In this document: positions 23,920 to 33,465 of the stretch, in pieces
How the letters are laid out: the number at the start of each line of letters is the position of its first letter
Numbering within the stretch: position 1 is the stretch's first letter
Origin: VRUE01 sp963720805
Lineage (GTDB): Bacteria > Actinomycetota > Thermoleophilia > Solirubrobacterales > 70-9
DNA length: 64,000 bases
Direction of reading: 5' to 3'
Assembly: GCA_963720805.1 (NCBI GenBank)
Contig: CAVRGT010000001.1
Location: 1 to 64,000 of the forward strand
Notes under the pieces: model-generated
The model's database searches: none
What the model saw: the letters and a program-made list of their open reading frames with translations, nothing else
What the model was told of the DNA's origin: nothing
Position numbers and translations under genes: made by a program

Positions 23920-26415
23920 TTGGCGGGAACCTTAAGCGAGCGCCGTAACGTAGAGGGCTTGCTCGCACGCGCAGGGACCCTCATCGCCGCGGCGCTCGCT
24001 TCGTTCGCGCTCATAGCCCCAACCGCCGCGGCCGCCGGCCTGGCCGACCACGTCCACGTCTTCGCCGGAACCCGCCCCGGTCACGACACCTTCGGCGGCG
24101 GCCACAACTTCCCCGGCGCGGCGGCGCCCTTCGGCATGGTCCAGTGGAGCCCCGACACGACCCCGGCCGATCGCAACGGCCGCGCCGGCTATGACTACCG
24201 CGACTCCCACATCAAGGGCTTCAGCCTCACCCACCTCTCCGGCGCCGGCTGCTCCCTCTACGGCGACTTCCCCTTCCTGCCGAGCACCGAGCCGATCGAA
24301 ACCTCGCCCGCCGCCGCCGGCTCCTCGCTCGACGGCCAGTTCCAGCCCGGCTTCTCGCACGCCCAGGAGAGCGGCCGGCCGGGCTACTACTCGGTCCGCC
24401 TCAAACCGGTCCGCGGCGGCGCGATCGAGACCGAGCTGACCGCGACCACCCGCACCGGGATGGCCCGCTTCAGCTTTCCCCGCAATCCGCACGCGAGCGT
24501 CCTGATCAACGCCGGCGGCAGCGCCCAGCCCGACGACTTCGCCGCGGTCAACATCGATCCGGCCAGTCGCGAGATCGACGCCACCGCCTCCAGCGGCCTC
24601 TTCTGCGGCCAACGCCCGCGCTACCGCGTCTACATCGCGGCCGTCTTCAACCGGCCCTTCGACGCCTACGGGACCTGGGAAGAAAACAAGCTGAACCCGG
24701 GCGCGGCGGCGGCCAGCGACAGCCAGGCGCCCCCGGCCAACCCGAAGATCAGCGCCTACGCGGGCGCCTACGCGAGCTTCGACACCCGCCACAACCGCAC
24801 CGTCACCGCCCGCGTCGGCGTCTCCTTCGTCAGCGTCGATGACGCCCGCGCCAACCTCGCCGCCGAAAACCCCGGCCGCGGCTTCGGCACGATCGCGAAC
24901 GAAACCCAACGCCGCTGGAACAGCTGGCTGGGCCGGATCCGCGTCCGCGGCGGCCCGCCCCGCCTGCTCGACACCTTCTACACGGCGCTCTACCACGTCG
25001 GTCTGGCGCCGCGCACCTTCAGCGACGTCGGCGGCGCCTACATCGGCATGGACGGCCTCCTGCACCGGGCCGAGGGCCGCACCCAGTACGCCGACTTCTC
25101 CGGCTGGGACACCTACCGCACCCAGATCCAGCTGCTCTCGATCCTCGCCCCCAAGCGAGCGAGCGAGATCGTCCGCTCGCTGCTCGCCGACACCGCCGAG
25201 AGTGGCTGCCTGCCGCGCTGGTCCTACGCCAACGGCCAGAGCATGACCATGGTCGGCGACTCCGCCGACCCCCTGATCGCCTCCGCCGCGGCCTTCGGCG
25301 CCAAGGCCTTCGACCGCCGGGCGGCGCTCGCCGCGATGCTGCGCGGCGCCGACGGCGAGTGCCGCAGTGCCAACGGCGAATACCTCGAGCGCCAGGGCCT
25401 GGCGCCCTACCTCGCCCACGGCTACGTCCCCTTCGACCTCGACACCAACGTCCGCAACGCCAACTCGATCTACGGCAGCCCCGACGACGTCTGGGGCTCG
25501 GCCGCGACCTCGCTCGAGTACACGGTCGACGATTTCGCCGTCGCCCAGTTCGCCGCTCGGGCGCTCGGCGATAGCGGCACATACCAGCGCTTTATGCAGC
25601 GTTCAGGCAACTGGCGCAAGCTCTTCGACCGCCACAGCAAGATGATCGAGCCACGTTACGAAAACGGCGCTTTTCCAGCCAATTACGACAACCTCGGCGG
25701 CGGTGGGTTCGTCGAGGGCGACTCCGCTCAGTACAGCTGGGCGGTGCCCCACGATCCCGCCGGCCTCTTTCGCCTGATGGGTGGTCGGGCTACGGCGGCT
25801 GACCGTCTCGGTCACTTCCTGCGCAAGCTCAACGCCGGCCCCGGCGGCACCCACGCCGATCACGCCCTGCTCGGCAACGAGCCGACCCTGCAGGTCCCCT
25901 GGCTCTATGACTGGCTGCGCCGCCCCTACGGCACCCAGGCCGCGGTCCGGCGCGGCCTCCGCCTCTACAGCCCCTCGCCCTCCGGTTACCCCGGCAACGA
26001 CGACCTCGGCACGCTCTCGGCCTGGTACGTCTTCGGCGCCCTCGGGCTCTACCCCGAGGTGCCGGGCGTCGGCCTGCTCGCGATCGGCAGCCCCCTCTTC
26101 GGGCACACATCAGTCGCATTGGCGCACGGACGCCGCCTCACGATCACCGCCACTGCGCGAGAAACGCGGGGCAAGGGAAAGAAAAAGCACACCGTCGCAC
26201 TCAGCCCGAGCGGCGCCCCCTACATAAAGGGCCTCCGCATCAACGCTCACCGCACGAGCAAGCCCTGGACCACCTGGTGCGCGCTCTCGCGCGGCGCGAA
26301 CCTGGCCTTCCAGCTCGCCCCCCGCCCGAACCGCAAGTGGGGCAGCTCGGCCGCCGCGGCGCCGCCCTCCTTCGGCCCGGGCCGCGCGATGCCGAAAGAC
26401 GCCTGCACACCTTGA
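23920..26415 (+). CDS. GH92-family alpha-mannosidase-like secreted glycosidase
   Basis: The product of about 830 residues has a signal peptide (LARAGTLIAAALASFALIAP) and typical GH92 blocks: FGGGHNFPGAAAPFGMVQWSPD, YDYRDSHIKGFSLTHLSGAGC, FSGWDTYRTQIQLLSIL, NDDLGTLSAWYVFGALGLYP and GNEPTLQVPWLYDW. The Glu/Asp-rich ESGCLPRWSY segment also fits the catalytic half. GH92 enzymes are calcium-dependent exo-acting alpha-mannosidases. Start choice is uncertain: TTG at 23920 or TTG at 23959, the latter giving a shorter signal peptide and more space from the divergent gene. The stop overlaps the next gene as TTGA. It probably trims mannose-containing glycans outside the cell. Confidence 0.85.
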   Translation: MAGTLSERRNVEGLLARAGTLIAAALASFALIAPTAAAAGLADHVHVFAGTRPGHDTFGGGHNFPGAAAPFGMVQWSPDTTPADRNGRAGYDYRDSHIKGFSLTHLSGAGCSLYGDFPFLPSTEPIETSPAAAGSSLDGQFQPGFSHAQESGRPGYYSVRLKPVRGGAIETELTATTRTGMARFSFPRNPHASVLINAGGSAQPDDFAAVNIDPASREIDATASSGLFCGQRPRYRVYIAAVFNRPFDAYGTWEENKLNPGAAAASDSQAPPANPKISAYAGAYASFDTRHNRTVTARVGVSFVSVDDARANLAAENPGRGFGTIANETQRRWNSWLGRIRVRGGPPRLLDTFYTALYHVGLAPRTFSDVGGAYIGMDGLLHRAEGRTQYADFSGWDTYRTQIQLLSILAPKRASEIVRSLLADTAESGCLPRWSYANGQSMTMVGDSADPLIASAAAFGAKAFDRRAALAAMLRGADGECRSANGEYLERQGLAPYLAHGYVPFDLDTNVRNANSIYGSPDDVWGSAATSLEYTVDDFAVAQFAARALGDSGTYQRFMQRSGNWRKLFDRHSKMIEPRYENGAFPANYDNLGGGGFVEGDSAQYSWAVPHDPAGLFRLMGGRATAADRLGHFLRKLNAGPGGTHADHALLGNEPTLQVPWLYDWLRRPYGTQAAVRRGLRLYSPSPSGYPGNDDLGTLSAWYVFGALGLYPEVPGVGLLAIGSPLFGHTSVALAHGRRLTITATARETRGKGKKKHTVALSPSGAPYIKGLRINAHRTSKPWTTWCALSRGANLAFQLAPRPNRKWGSSAAAAPPSFGPGRAMPKDACTP

Positions 26416-27887
26416 CCCTCACTCCCAGCCGCAACGGGGCCCTCTGGGCGCTGGCGCTCCTCACCGCGCTCGGCGCGGCGATGCGCTTCGCAAGCCTCGA
26501 CCTGCAGAGCTACCACCACGACGAGGTGATCACGGCGATGCGGGTGATTCCCGGCAGCCTCGGCGACGTCCTGCACGCGGTCAAGGGCAGCGAGTCCAAC
26601 CCGCCGCTCTATTACGTCCTCGCCTGGGGCTGGGCGAAAGCCTTCGGCAGCGACGAGGTCGGGCTGCGCTCGCTCTCGGCCCTCTTCGGCACCGCCACCG
26701 TGCCGCTCGCCTACTGCATCGGCGCCGAGCTGGCCCACCGCCGCGCCGGCCTGATCGCCGCCGCCCTCGTCGCGGTCAGCCCGATGCTGATCTGGTACTC
26801 GCAGGAGGCCCGCTCCTACGCCCTCCTGGTCTTCTTCTGTGCAGCCTCGCTGCTCTTCTTCGTCCGCGCCCTGCGCACCCGCGGCGGCCGCGACCTCGCC
26901 CTCTGGGCGCTCGCCTCGGCGCTCGCGCTCGCCAGCCACTACTTCGCCGTCTTCCCCGTCGCGATCGAGGCGCTCTGGCTGCTGATCGCCCTGCGCTCCC
27001 GTTGGCGCCTGGTCTTCCCGGCAGTCGCGGCGGTCGGCCTTGCCGGTCTCGCCCTGGTGCCGCTGATCTCGGCCCAGGTCAACCCGACCCACATCGGCTG
27101 GATCGAAGAAAGCCTGCTCTCCACCCGCTTCCTGCAGACCGGGGTCAGCTTCCTGATCGGCGAGACCGGCCACGTGATCGCCGAGCCGCCGCGCGAGCGC
27201 TACGCCCTGTTGCCGGCGATCCTGATCGCCGTGGCGCTGATCCTCGTCGCCGCCCGCGGCAGCCACCGCGAGCGCCGCGGAGCCCTGATCGGCGTCGTCG
27301 TCGGCTCCGGCGTCGCCGTGCTCGCCCTCCTCGCCGCCCTCCTCGGCAAGGACTACGTGGTAGAGCGCAACCTCTTGCCGGCGCTGATGCCGCTGGCGAT
27401 CGCCGCCTCGCTCGGCTTTGCCGCCGACCGCGCTCGCCGCCTCGGCCTGCTGCTCGCGGTCGTCCTCTGCGCCTACTGGGTCGCCTTCGGCGTCCACGTC
27501 ACCCAAACCCCGAACCTGCAGCGCCCCGACTTCCGCGGCATCGTCGACGAACTGGGCCCGCCGCGCGGTCCGCGGGCGATCGTCACCTGGAAGCTCGCCG
27601 CCGACCCGGTGCGCTACTACCTCCACGACTACGCGCTGCGGGTCTACAGTGGTGATTGGCCGCTGCGCACGATCGACGTGATCAGCAAGTCGCTCGAAGG
27701 CCGCGCCGTGACCGGCGTGCCGAGCGTTTTCCACCCAGTCGCACGGGTAAGGTTCGAGCGCCTCACCCTGACTCGCTACATGGCAAACCGCCCCCACGAC
27801 ATCCCCTTCCACGAGCTGAAGCAGATCCACACCGGCTTCGGCTTCAACGCCGTCGTCGTCGACGGCGACAAGCGGAATCTGCCGTGA
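26412..27887 (+). CDS. GT39/ArnT-like membrane glycosyltransferase
   Basis: The TTG start overlaps the previous stop (TTGA). The 491-residue protein has about ten membrane helices. LDLQSYHHDEVITAMRV in the first loop carries the acidic residue typical of polyprenyl-phosphate-sugar-dependent GT-C transferases. ESNPPLYYVLAWGWAKAFG and YSQEARSYALLVFF are also characteristic of GT39/PMT-like members. It presumably moves a sugar from a lipid carrier onto an envelope acceptor. The operon with GH92 and GtrA supports a role in envelope glycan metabolism. Confidence 0.75.
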   Translation: MTLTPSRNGALWALALLTALGAAMRFASLDLQSYHHDEVITAMRVIPGSLGDVLHAVKGSESNPPLYYVLAWGWAKAFGSDEVGLRSLSALFGTATVPLAYCIGAELAHRRAGLIAAALVAVSPMLIWYSQEARSYALLVFFCAASLLFFVRALRTRGGRDLALWALASALALASHYFAVFPVAIEALWLLIALRSRWRLVFPAVAAVGLAGLALVPLISAQVNPTHIGWIEESLLSTRFLQTGVSFLIGETGHVIAEPPRERYALLPAILIAVALILVAARGSHRERRGALIGVVVGSGVAVLALLAALLGKDYVVERNLLPALMPLAIAASLGFAADRARRLGLLLAVVLCAYWVAFGVHVTQTPNLQRPDFRGIVDELGPPRGPRAIVTWKLAADPVRYYLHDYALRVYSGDWPLRTIDVISKSLEGRAVTGVPSVFHPVARVRFERLTLTRYMANRPHDIPFHELKQIHTGFGFNAVVVDGDKRNLP

Positions 27888-28309
27888 GCGCCGGCGAATT
27901 CGCCCTTCGCCTCAGCGCCGCCGCCCGCCGCCCGGCGAGCTGGTGGCAGCTGATCAAGTTCGGCCTGGTCGGCGGCTCCGGCTACCTGATCAACCTCGGC
28001 GTCTTCGCCTTGCTCAGCGCCAACCTCGGCGTCCACCACATAATCGCCGCGATCGGCGCCTTCTGCGTCGCCTTCGCCAACAACTTCCTCTGGAACCGCC
28101 ACTGGACCTTTGCCGCCGCCGACGGCCACGCGGGCTTCCAGGCAGCACGCTTCTTCGCCGTCAGCGTCGCCGCGCTGCTGATCAACCTCGCCGTGCTCGA
28201 GGCGCTGGTGGGGGGGACGTCGATGGGCGAGCTCGGCGCCCAGGCGATCGCGGTCGCGGTGGCGATGCCATTCAACTTCCTCGGCAACAAGCTCTGGACC
28301 TTCGCTTAA
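27884..28309 (+). CDS. GtrA-family membrane protein
   Basis: The GTG start overlaps the previous stop as GTGA. The 141-residue protein has four membrane helices with the GtrA landmarks FGLVGGSGYLINLGVF, FANNFLWNRHWTF and NFLGNKLWTF. GtrA proteins are thought to help move polyprenyl-linked sugars across the membrane, which fits the upstream GT-C transferase. Confidence 0.85.
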   Translation: MSAGEFALRLSAAARRPASWWQLIKFGLVGGSGYLINLGVFALLSANLGVHHIIAAIGAFCVAFANNFLWNRHWTFAAADGHAGFQAARFFAVSVAALLINLAVLEALVGGTSMGELGAQAIAVAVAMPFNFLGNKLWTFA

Positions 28310-28345
28310 CACGCTTCCGGGCGCCCCGTTCACCAACTGGTACGG

Positions 28346-28392
28346 GCCAGTCTCCCACTCGCTAAGATTCCTGAGCAATGGGGGAGACTGGC
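28346..28392 (+). promoter_or_regulatory. Inverted repeat enclosing the methyltransferase start
   Basis: An 11-bp perfect inverted repeat (GCCAGTCTCCC and GGGAGACTGGC) brackets TAAGAT (28363-28368) and the ATG at 28378. It could be an operator or an RNA hairpin that presents the start codon in its loop. Confidence 0.45.
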
Positions 28393-29160
28393 GCAACCGA
28401 GATTCCGCAGGATTGGTACCGGGACGCGTTTCCCCTGGCCCACACGGTCTCGCGACCGTGGGCCGAACAGACCGGGCCTGAAATAGACCGGGCGCTGGCT
28501 ATGACCCATCCGCCCGAGGGCGCGCGCGTTCTCGACATCGCCTGCGGAACCGGTCGCCACTCGATCGAGCTCGCGAGGCGCGGCTTTGATGTCGTCGGAG
28601 TGGACATTGCCTACGACCTGATCGAAGTCGCGGTGGGCGAAGCCGAAATCAAGTCGGTTGAGGGCGTCTCGTTCATGCATAGGGACCTGCGCGAGCTCGA
28701 CTTCGAGGCGGAGTTCGACCTCGTCCTCAACCTCAACGACGGCGCGATCGGCTACTTCGAGACCGAGGAGGAGAACCACCGCACCTTCGAGGTGATCGCC
28801 GCGGCCCTGCGTCCCGGTGGCGGCAACCTGCTGCAGCTGCCCAACGTGCTCTACGCCGAGGCCCACCTGCCGCAGAAAACCTGGATCGCCGGCGAGGGCA
28901 TGGTCGAACTGATTGACCACCGCTGGGACGCGCGCACGCGCTACTTAGAAGGATCGACGATGCCGATCCTGGTCGGCGAGACCTTCGAGGGCGTCGCCCC
29001 GATCCCGTTCCGCCAGCGGCTCTACTCGGTCGAGGAGTTGACCGAGATCTACGCCTCGGTGGGCATGGAGTTCGCCGGTGCCTTCCGCGGGACGGGCAAG
29101 CCGCGGCCGCCGAAGGACAGCCAGTTTGAGGTGTTCTTTACGGGCCGCAAGCCCGCTTGA
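28378..29160 (+). CDS. Class I SAM-dependent methyltransferase
   Basis: The 260-residue protein has motif I VLDIACGTGRHSIELA, strand 2 FDVVGVDIAYD and motif IV FDLVLNLNDGAIGYF. These are classical marks of small-molecule methyltransferases. The substrate is not identifiable. TAAGAT 9 nt before the ATG and the absence of a Shine-Dalgarno sequence suggest a leaderless mRNA. No functional link to the converging gene at 29168 is visible. Confidence 0.8.
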   Translation: MGETGATEIPQDWYRDAFPLAHTVSRPWAEQTGPEIDRALAMTHPPEGARVLDIACGTGRHSIELARRGFDVVGVDIAYDLIEVAVGEAEIKSVEGVSFMHRDLRELDFEAEFDLVLNLNDGAIGYFETEEENHRTFEVIAAALRPGGGNLLQLPNVLYAEAHLPQKTWIAGEGMVELIDHRWDARTRYLEGSTMPILVGETFEGVAPIPFRQRLYSVEELTEIYASVGMEFAGAFRGTGKPRPPKDSQFEVFFTGRKPA

Positions 29161-29167
29161 TCGAGCC

Positions 29168-29527
29168 CTACCAGTCACCCTCCAACCAGCGCATCAGCTC
29201 AGGCATGCGCCCGCGTAGATCTGGCCGCGACGCGCCCAGCTCAGTGCTGGCCAGCTGAATCGCGCTGCCGAGCGCAAGCGTCGCCTTCGGCGCGCTCAGC
29301 GGCAGTCCCTGCTCGAGCCCCTCAAGCGCCCCCGCGTCGCCGCGCAGCGCCCAAAGTGCTTCCCGTGTTGCCGTCGGATCCTCCTCCGCGAACTCGATAA
29401 CCCGCATAACGGCGTCGTGCACCGCATCGCCGGTTGGGGCGTAGGTGGCGGCGTTCACCACCTCGCCCACAAGACGGTCGTCCAAACGGCCGTCGAGGAC
29501 TGCGGCGAGTTCTCTACCCTCTGTCAC
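29168..29527 (-). CDS. Small helical protein, hypothetical
   Basis: The GTG at 29527 is preceded by GGGAGG on the reverse strand at a spacing of about 5 nt, so I prefer it to a longer frame from 29587. The 119-residue product is rich in Ala, Leu and Glu (VVNAATYAPTGDAVHDAV, ALRGDAGALEGLEQGL) and is probably all-helical and soluble. It is not recognised. Confidence 0.5.
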   Translation of the reverse strand: MTEGRELAAVLDGRLDDRLVGEVVNAATYAPTGDAVHDAVMRVIEFAEEDPTATREALWALRGDAGALEGLEQGLPLSAPKATLALGSAIQLASTELGASRPDLRGRMPELMRWLEGDW

Positions 29528-29705
29528 TGGGACCTCCCTCTTCGGGTCTGCCTGCCCCCAGTCCTCGCATCCATGGCCCGAGAACAAGCGTTACAGATTT
29601 CAGTGTAGACGTTCGCAAGGACCATAATCCCCGACTCTGCATTGGTCAAATATTTTCGCGCGCGGCCTGGGTAGGGTCAGCGGGCGGGACGAGAAGGCGA
29701 GCCAG

Positions 29706-31962
29706 ATGAGCACGACCAGAGCGAAATACGATCCGGCCGAGATTGAGGCCAGGCGCCAGGCCGCCTGGACGGAGCGCGACGCGTTCGCCACGCCGGAGCC
29801 CAGCGACGGCTCGCGCTCGATCTACATCAAGCCCTCGAGCCCCTTCACCTCGGGCAAACTGCACATGGGCCACGTCCGCGATTACTCGATCGGCGACGCC
29901 TACGCCCGCTTCCGCCGTGCCCGCGGCGACGACGTGCTTTTCGGCTTCGGTTTCGACGCCTTCGGCCTGCCCGCCGAGATGGCGGCGATCGAGCGCAAGA
30001 TCGCCCCGGCCGACTGGGTCGAGAGCTGCGGCGAGCGGATGCTCGAGCAGATGCGCCGGCTCGGCTTCTCCTTCGACTACGAGCGCGTCTTCTACAGCTC
30101 CGACGAGGCCCAGTACCGCTGGTCGCAGTGGCTCTTCGTCACCCTGCTCGAGGCGGGTCTGATCTACCGCGACGACACCACCGTCGACTGGTGCGATCAC
30201 TGCCGCACGACCCTCGCCGCGCTGCAGGTCGAGGACGGCACCTGTTGGCGCTGCCACAACGAGGTGCGCCTGGTCCGCCGCCCGACCTGGTTCCTGCGCA
30301 TCACTCCATACCTGGAGGAGAACGACGCCCGCCTGCCCGAGCTGGAGGCCGACTGGGATGAGATCTCGCTCTCGACCCAGCGCTACATCCTCGGCCGCAG
30401 CGATGGGGTGGAGGTCGACCTCGGCGGCGCCGGCGCTCCCACGCTGACCGCTTTCACGCCGCACCCCGCCGCCGCCACCCAGGCCAGCTTCGTGCTGCTC
30501 TCACCGCGCCACCCCGAGGTCGAGGCCTGGGCCCGGGACCCGGCTGTCGCCGAGCAGCTCGGGCGAGCTGCGCTCGGGAGGTTGGGAGCGCAGCGCCCGC
30601 GACGCCAAGTCGGTGCCGCTGATCGACACCGGCGCCGCGGTGACGGCGCCCTGGAGTGGCGCGGAGCTGCCGGTGGTCGTCTCGCCGCTGGTCGACGCTC
30701 GCTATGGGCCGACGGCCGCGCTCGGGATCCCGGCGGTCGACGAGGCCGACGCGGCGCTGGCGGCGCGCCTGACGGGCCTGCAGGGCGTCGAGGCCGGAGC
30801 CGAGCCGGGCGAGGCGGCGGCACCGGCGCCGCCCGACGTGGCCGCGCCCGAGACCCGGCCCGCGGTGCGCTACCGCGCCGCCGACTTCTCGATCTCGCGC
30901 CAGCGCTTCTGGGGCACGCCGATCCCGATCGTCAACTGCGAGAGCTGCGGCCCGGTGCCCGTCCCCGAGCAGGACCTGCCGGTCGTCCTCCCCCGTGACA
31001 TCGAGCCGACCGGCGAGGGCAACCCGCTGGCCGAGCGGGACGAGTTCGTCAACGTCGACTGCCCGCGCTGCGGCGAGCCGGCCAAGCGCGAGACCGACAC
31101 GCTCGATTGTCACTTCGACGCGCTCTGGCTCTGGGTGCCCTCGGCGGTGCCACCCGCGGCGCGGGCCGAGCAGATGTTCAGCCACCCCGACCTGCAGCGT
31201 TGGCTGCCCTCCGAGCGCCTCGTCGCCGGCGCCGACTCCGGCGGCTTCGTCTTCGATCAGCGCGTCGTCACCAAGGCCCTGCGCGACATCGGCCCGTTCT
31301 CGTTCATCGAGCACGGCGAGCCCTTCAGCGGCTGCCTCTTCCACGAGATGGTGATCGCCGACGGGCGCAAGATGAGCAAGCACCTCGGCAACGTCGTCGA
31401 TCCTGACGCGCTGGTCGAGCAATACGGCGCCGACACCGTCCGCCTCGCCGTGCTCTACGCCGCCGGACCGGCCAAGACCCTCAACTGGAACGACGGCGCC
31501 CTGCGCTTCGCCTCGCGCTTTCTCAACAACGTCTGGGTCTACTCGCAGGCGCGCTTCGCCGGCCTCGAGGGGGCGCCCGAGGACGCCGAGGCCGCGGCCG
31601 ACACCGAGTTCATGCGCGAGCGCCTGGTCAAGTGGTGTGACAACGGCCTCGGCCGCATCAGCGAGGATCTGGGAGAGCTGCAGATGCACACGGCGGTGCG
31701 CAACGTGACCAGGCTCTTCGAGCGCATCCAGGACTTCGAGAAGCGCGTGATCGGGCGCCGCGGAGAGCTTTGCCGCGCCGACGCCGAGGCCCAGGTCGCG
31801 GCTCTGGTGCTGCTGGCGCAAACGCTGGCCCCGTTCGCCCCGCACGCGGCCGAGGGCTTGCTGGTGGCGGCCGGCGCGGAGGATGGGGAGGACCTGCCGG
31901 GTTCATGGCCCGAGCGCCTCGATCTGAGCGAGATCTCAGCCGGGGCGGCCACCGGTTCCTAG
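29706..31962 (+). CDS. leuS: Leucyl-tRNA synthetase, interrupted by one frameshift
   Basis: The first frame has the HIGH motif as KLHMGH in PSSPFTSGKLHMGHVRDYSIGD and a zinc-type CDHC...CWRC. The second frame carries KMSKHLGN and the class I core DGALRFASRFLNNVW. Frame 1 is valid to VAEQLG at about 30563; removing one base near 30564 joins it to ELRSGGWERSARDAK and PLIDTGAAV in the editing/CP1 region. The combined length of about 750 residues is somewhat short for LeuRS, so this is a compact form. An essential enzyme would not normally be broken, so sequence error or frameshifting should be considered. There is no other leuS in the window. Confidence 0.8.
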
Positions 31963-31999
31963 CCCTTTTCCCGGCCCGCCGTTTTTATCCTAAAAAACC

Positions 32000-32029
32000 T
32001 TGACTGTTCCCATGTGAGACCCCTATAGT
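32000..32029 (+). promoter_or_regulatory. Sigma-70-type promoter, leaderless
   Basis: TTGACT (32000-32005) and TATAGT (32024-32029) are 18 nt apart. The GTG start at 32036 lies 6 nt after the -10 box, so transcription should begin at or next to the start codon. Confidence 0.7.
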
Positions 32030-32035
32030 CGGGGT

Positions 32036-32875
32036 GTGGCAGCGGAAGGCAGCGCGGCGTTCGACGCGGTTGCCCTCGACGAGACCGAGAAGCAGTTCTG
32101 GAGAGGAATCTGGGACACGGCCTGCGAGGACGCCGTCGCCGACCTGGGGATCGACATGGTTCGGTTCGGTCCGGTTGCCGCTGCCGTCGTTACCGAAGAA
32201 GCGGCCGAGCCGGCGCTCAACTTCATCCTCGGCGCCGCCGCGCCGGGCGCGGTCGAGAACGGCTACCTGCCGGCAGCGGTGCGCTGGATGGAGCGCCACG
32301 ATGTCGATTTCCGCGTCCCCCTGACCCCGAGCCTGCCAGAGCACGAGGCGGCCGAAGAGTGGTTGCGCCGCCATCACTATCGCCTGCTCGAGGGACCGAT
32401 GAAGCTGCTGCGCGACGGCTCGCCGCCGAGCTTCGAGCCGCCGCCCGGCATCGACATCTACGAGCGGTTCGACGCCTGGGAAGACGAAGGCTTCGGGGAC
32501 CCGCTGGCTGAGAGCCTCGGCTTCGCCAGTTGGGCGGCGACCTTCTTCCTCGACCTGCCGGGCACGCCCGGCTGGCGCTGCTATTGCGGCGTCGACGGCG
32601 ACGCGCCGCTGGCCTACGTGGCGATGTACGTGCACGGTGACGTCGCCGTGATTGCCCTCGCCTCGCGCTTGGTCCCCGGGGGCGACGGCCGCGGGCAGAG
32701 CGCCGTCCTGCACCGCTGCATCGACGATGCCGCGGCGGCGGGTTGCACGACGATCGCGGTCGCCGAGGCGGGCTGCGCACCGGCGGTCGCCGATCGCGAG
32801 AGCCTGGCTCGGGCCGGTTTCGAGGAGGCCGTCCGCATCTTCACCTGGCAGCCCCGTGCCCGAGTGGCGACGTAG
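32036..32875 (+). CDS. GNAT-type acetyltransferase-like protein
   Basis: The 279-residue protein has a poorly conserved N-terminal half. The C-terminal half resembles an acetyltransferase: YVAMYVHGDVAVIALASRLVPGGDGRGQSAVLHRCIDDAAAAGC reads as strands 4-5 followed by the coenzyme A-binding R/Q-GRGQ loop and helix. A final strand ends in FEEAVRIFTW. The whole protein may be a two-domain GNAT in which only the second domain keeps the motif. The substrate is unknown. It has its own leaderless promoter. Confidence 0.6.
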   Translation: MAAEGSAAFDAVALDETEKQFWRGIWDTACEDAVADLGIDMVRFGPVAAAVVTEEAAEPALNFILGAAAPGAVENGYLPAAVRWMERHDVDFRVPLTPSLPEHEAAEEWLRRHHYRLLEGPMKLLRDGSPPSFEPPPGIDIYERFDAWEDEGFGDPLAESLGFASWAATFFLDLPGTPGWRCYCGVDGDAPLAYVAMYVHGDVAVIALASRLVPGGDGRGQSAVLHRCIDDAAAAGCTTIAVAEAGCAPAVADRESLARAGFEEAVRIFTWQPRARVAT

Positions 32876-32920
32876 ACACAGCGAAATTTCAGCGCTTCTG
32901 GACATTTACACTAAAAAGAC

Positions 32921-32949
32921 TTGACCAGTGCATGGTGAATCTGTTATAC
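32921..32949 (+). promoter_or_regulatory. Sigma-70-type promoter of the thrC leader
   Basis: TTGACC (32921-32926) and TTATAC (32944-32949) are separated by 17 nt, the optimal spacing. It is one of the best promoter matches in the window. Confidence 0.65.
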
Positions 32950-33039
32950 GTAGTCCTGCTGACGACCAAAGCGCCAAGTGGAGAGGTGGGGACCCAAATC
33001 GGGCGACTCGCCTTGCGATGGCTAAAGGAGTGACCAGTC

Positions 33040-33198
33040 ATGAGTCGAGTTGTTGGCCGTAACAAAAGCATCAGGGAGGCGACAGTGTCGTGGGCATTGC
33101 CCCACCTCCAGCTCGCGACGCTGCCCGGTGCAATCACGGCCACATCGCCCTCCCACCTCTGGCAGCCTGGCCCCCGGAGAGGGGGGGCGGCCATGTAA
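33040..33198 (+). CDS. Possible 52-codon leader ORF
   Basis: AAAGGAG (33024-33030) precedes the ATG at a spacing of 9 nt, which is a better ribosome binding site than most genes here have. The frame reads MSRVVGRNKSIREATVSW and includes LPGAITATSPSHLW. Thr and Ile are present but not in long runs, so a classical Thr/Ile-sensing leader peptide is not proven. It has no recognisable homologue. Confidence 0.35.
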   Translation: MSRVVGRNKSIREATVSWALPHLQLATLPGAITATSPSHLWQPGPRRGGAAM

Positions 33199-33326
33199 AT
33201 GGGCATGGCGCTCGTAGGCGTGGCGTTGGGAAACGTTCACGCCGGACAGTCGCGCCGGGGTGCCCAGTCAAAGGCCCCGACGCAGCCGTAGCTCAGGCCA
33301 GAGCCCAAAAGCGCTGGTCGGAGGTT

Positions 33327-33366
33327 GGGCCCGCCCCGCGGAAGCTGACACCGCCGGGGCGGGCCC
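33327..33366 (+). terminator. Hairpin with T-tract upstream of thrC
   Basis: A 12-bp perfect stem (GGGCCCGCCCCG and complement) with a 16-nt loop is followed by CTTCTTTTTGG. It can end the upstream transcript or act as an attenuator, since thrC starts 100 bp downstream. Confidence 0.65.
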
Positions 33367-33465
33367 ACTTCTTTTTGGTCAAAGGATTCTTGATCGATGG
33401 GGGTGGGACTGCTATACCGTCCTGCTCATGGGAAGGCCAGTACTCTTGTCCGGAGGAGAGATCGC

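Larger units (their letters stand above)
32876..33465 (+). other. 590-bp leader/intergenic region before thrC
   Basis: This stretch holds a strong promoter (32921-32949), a possible 52-codon frame (33040-33198), and a long hairpin followed by a T-rich run (33327-33366) about 100 bp before thrC. There is no T-box sequence (GGGTGGTACCGCG) and no riboswitch consensus I recognise. The layout fits transcription attenuation of thrC or a separate small RNA gene. Confidence 0.5.

Noticed and set aside
33275..33330. A tRNA-like GTAGCTCAG...GAGC stretch in the thrC leader
   Set aside because: Only a D-arm-like piece is present; no anticodon stem, T-arm or acceptor pairing could be found.
33390..33465. 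A T-box or cyclic-di-GMP riboswitch before thrC
   Set aside because: The diagnostic T-box sequence and the conserved c-di-GMP riboswitch cores are absent; only superficial GGTGGGAC similarity is seen.
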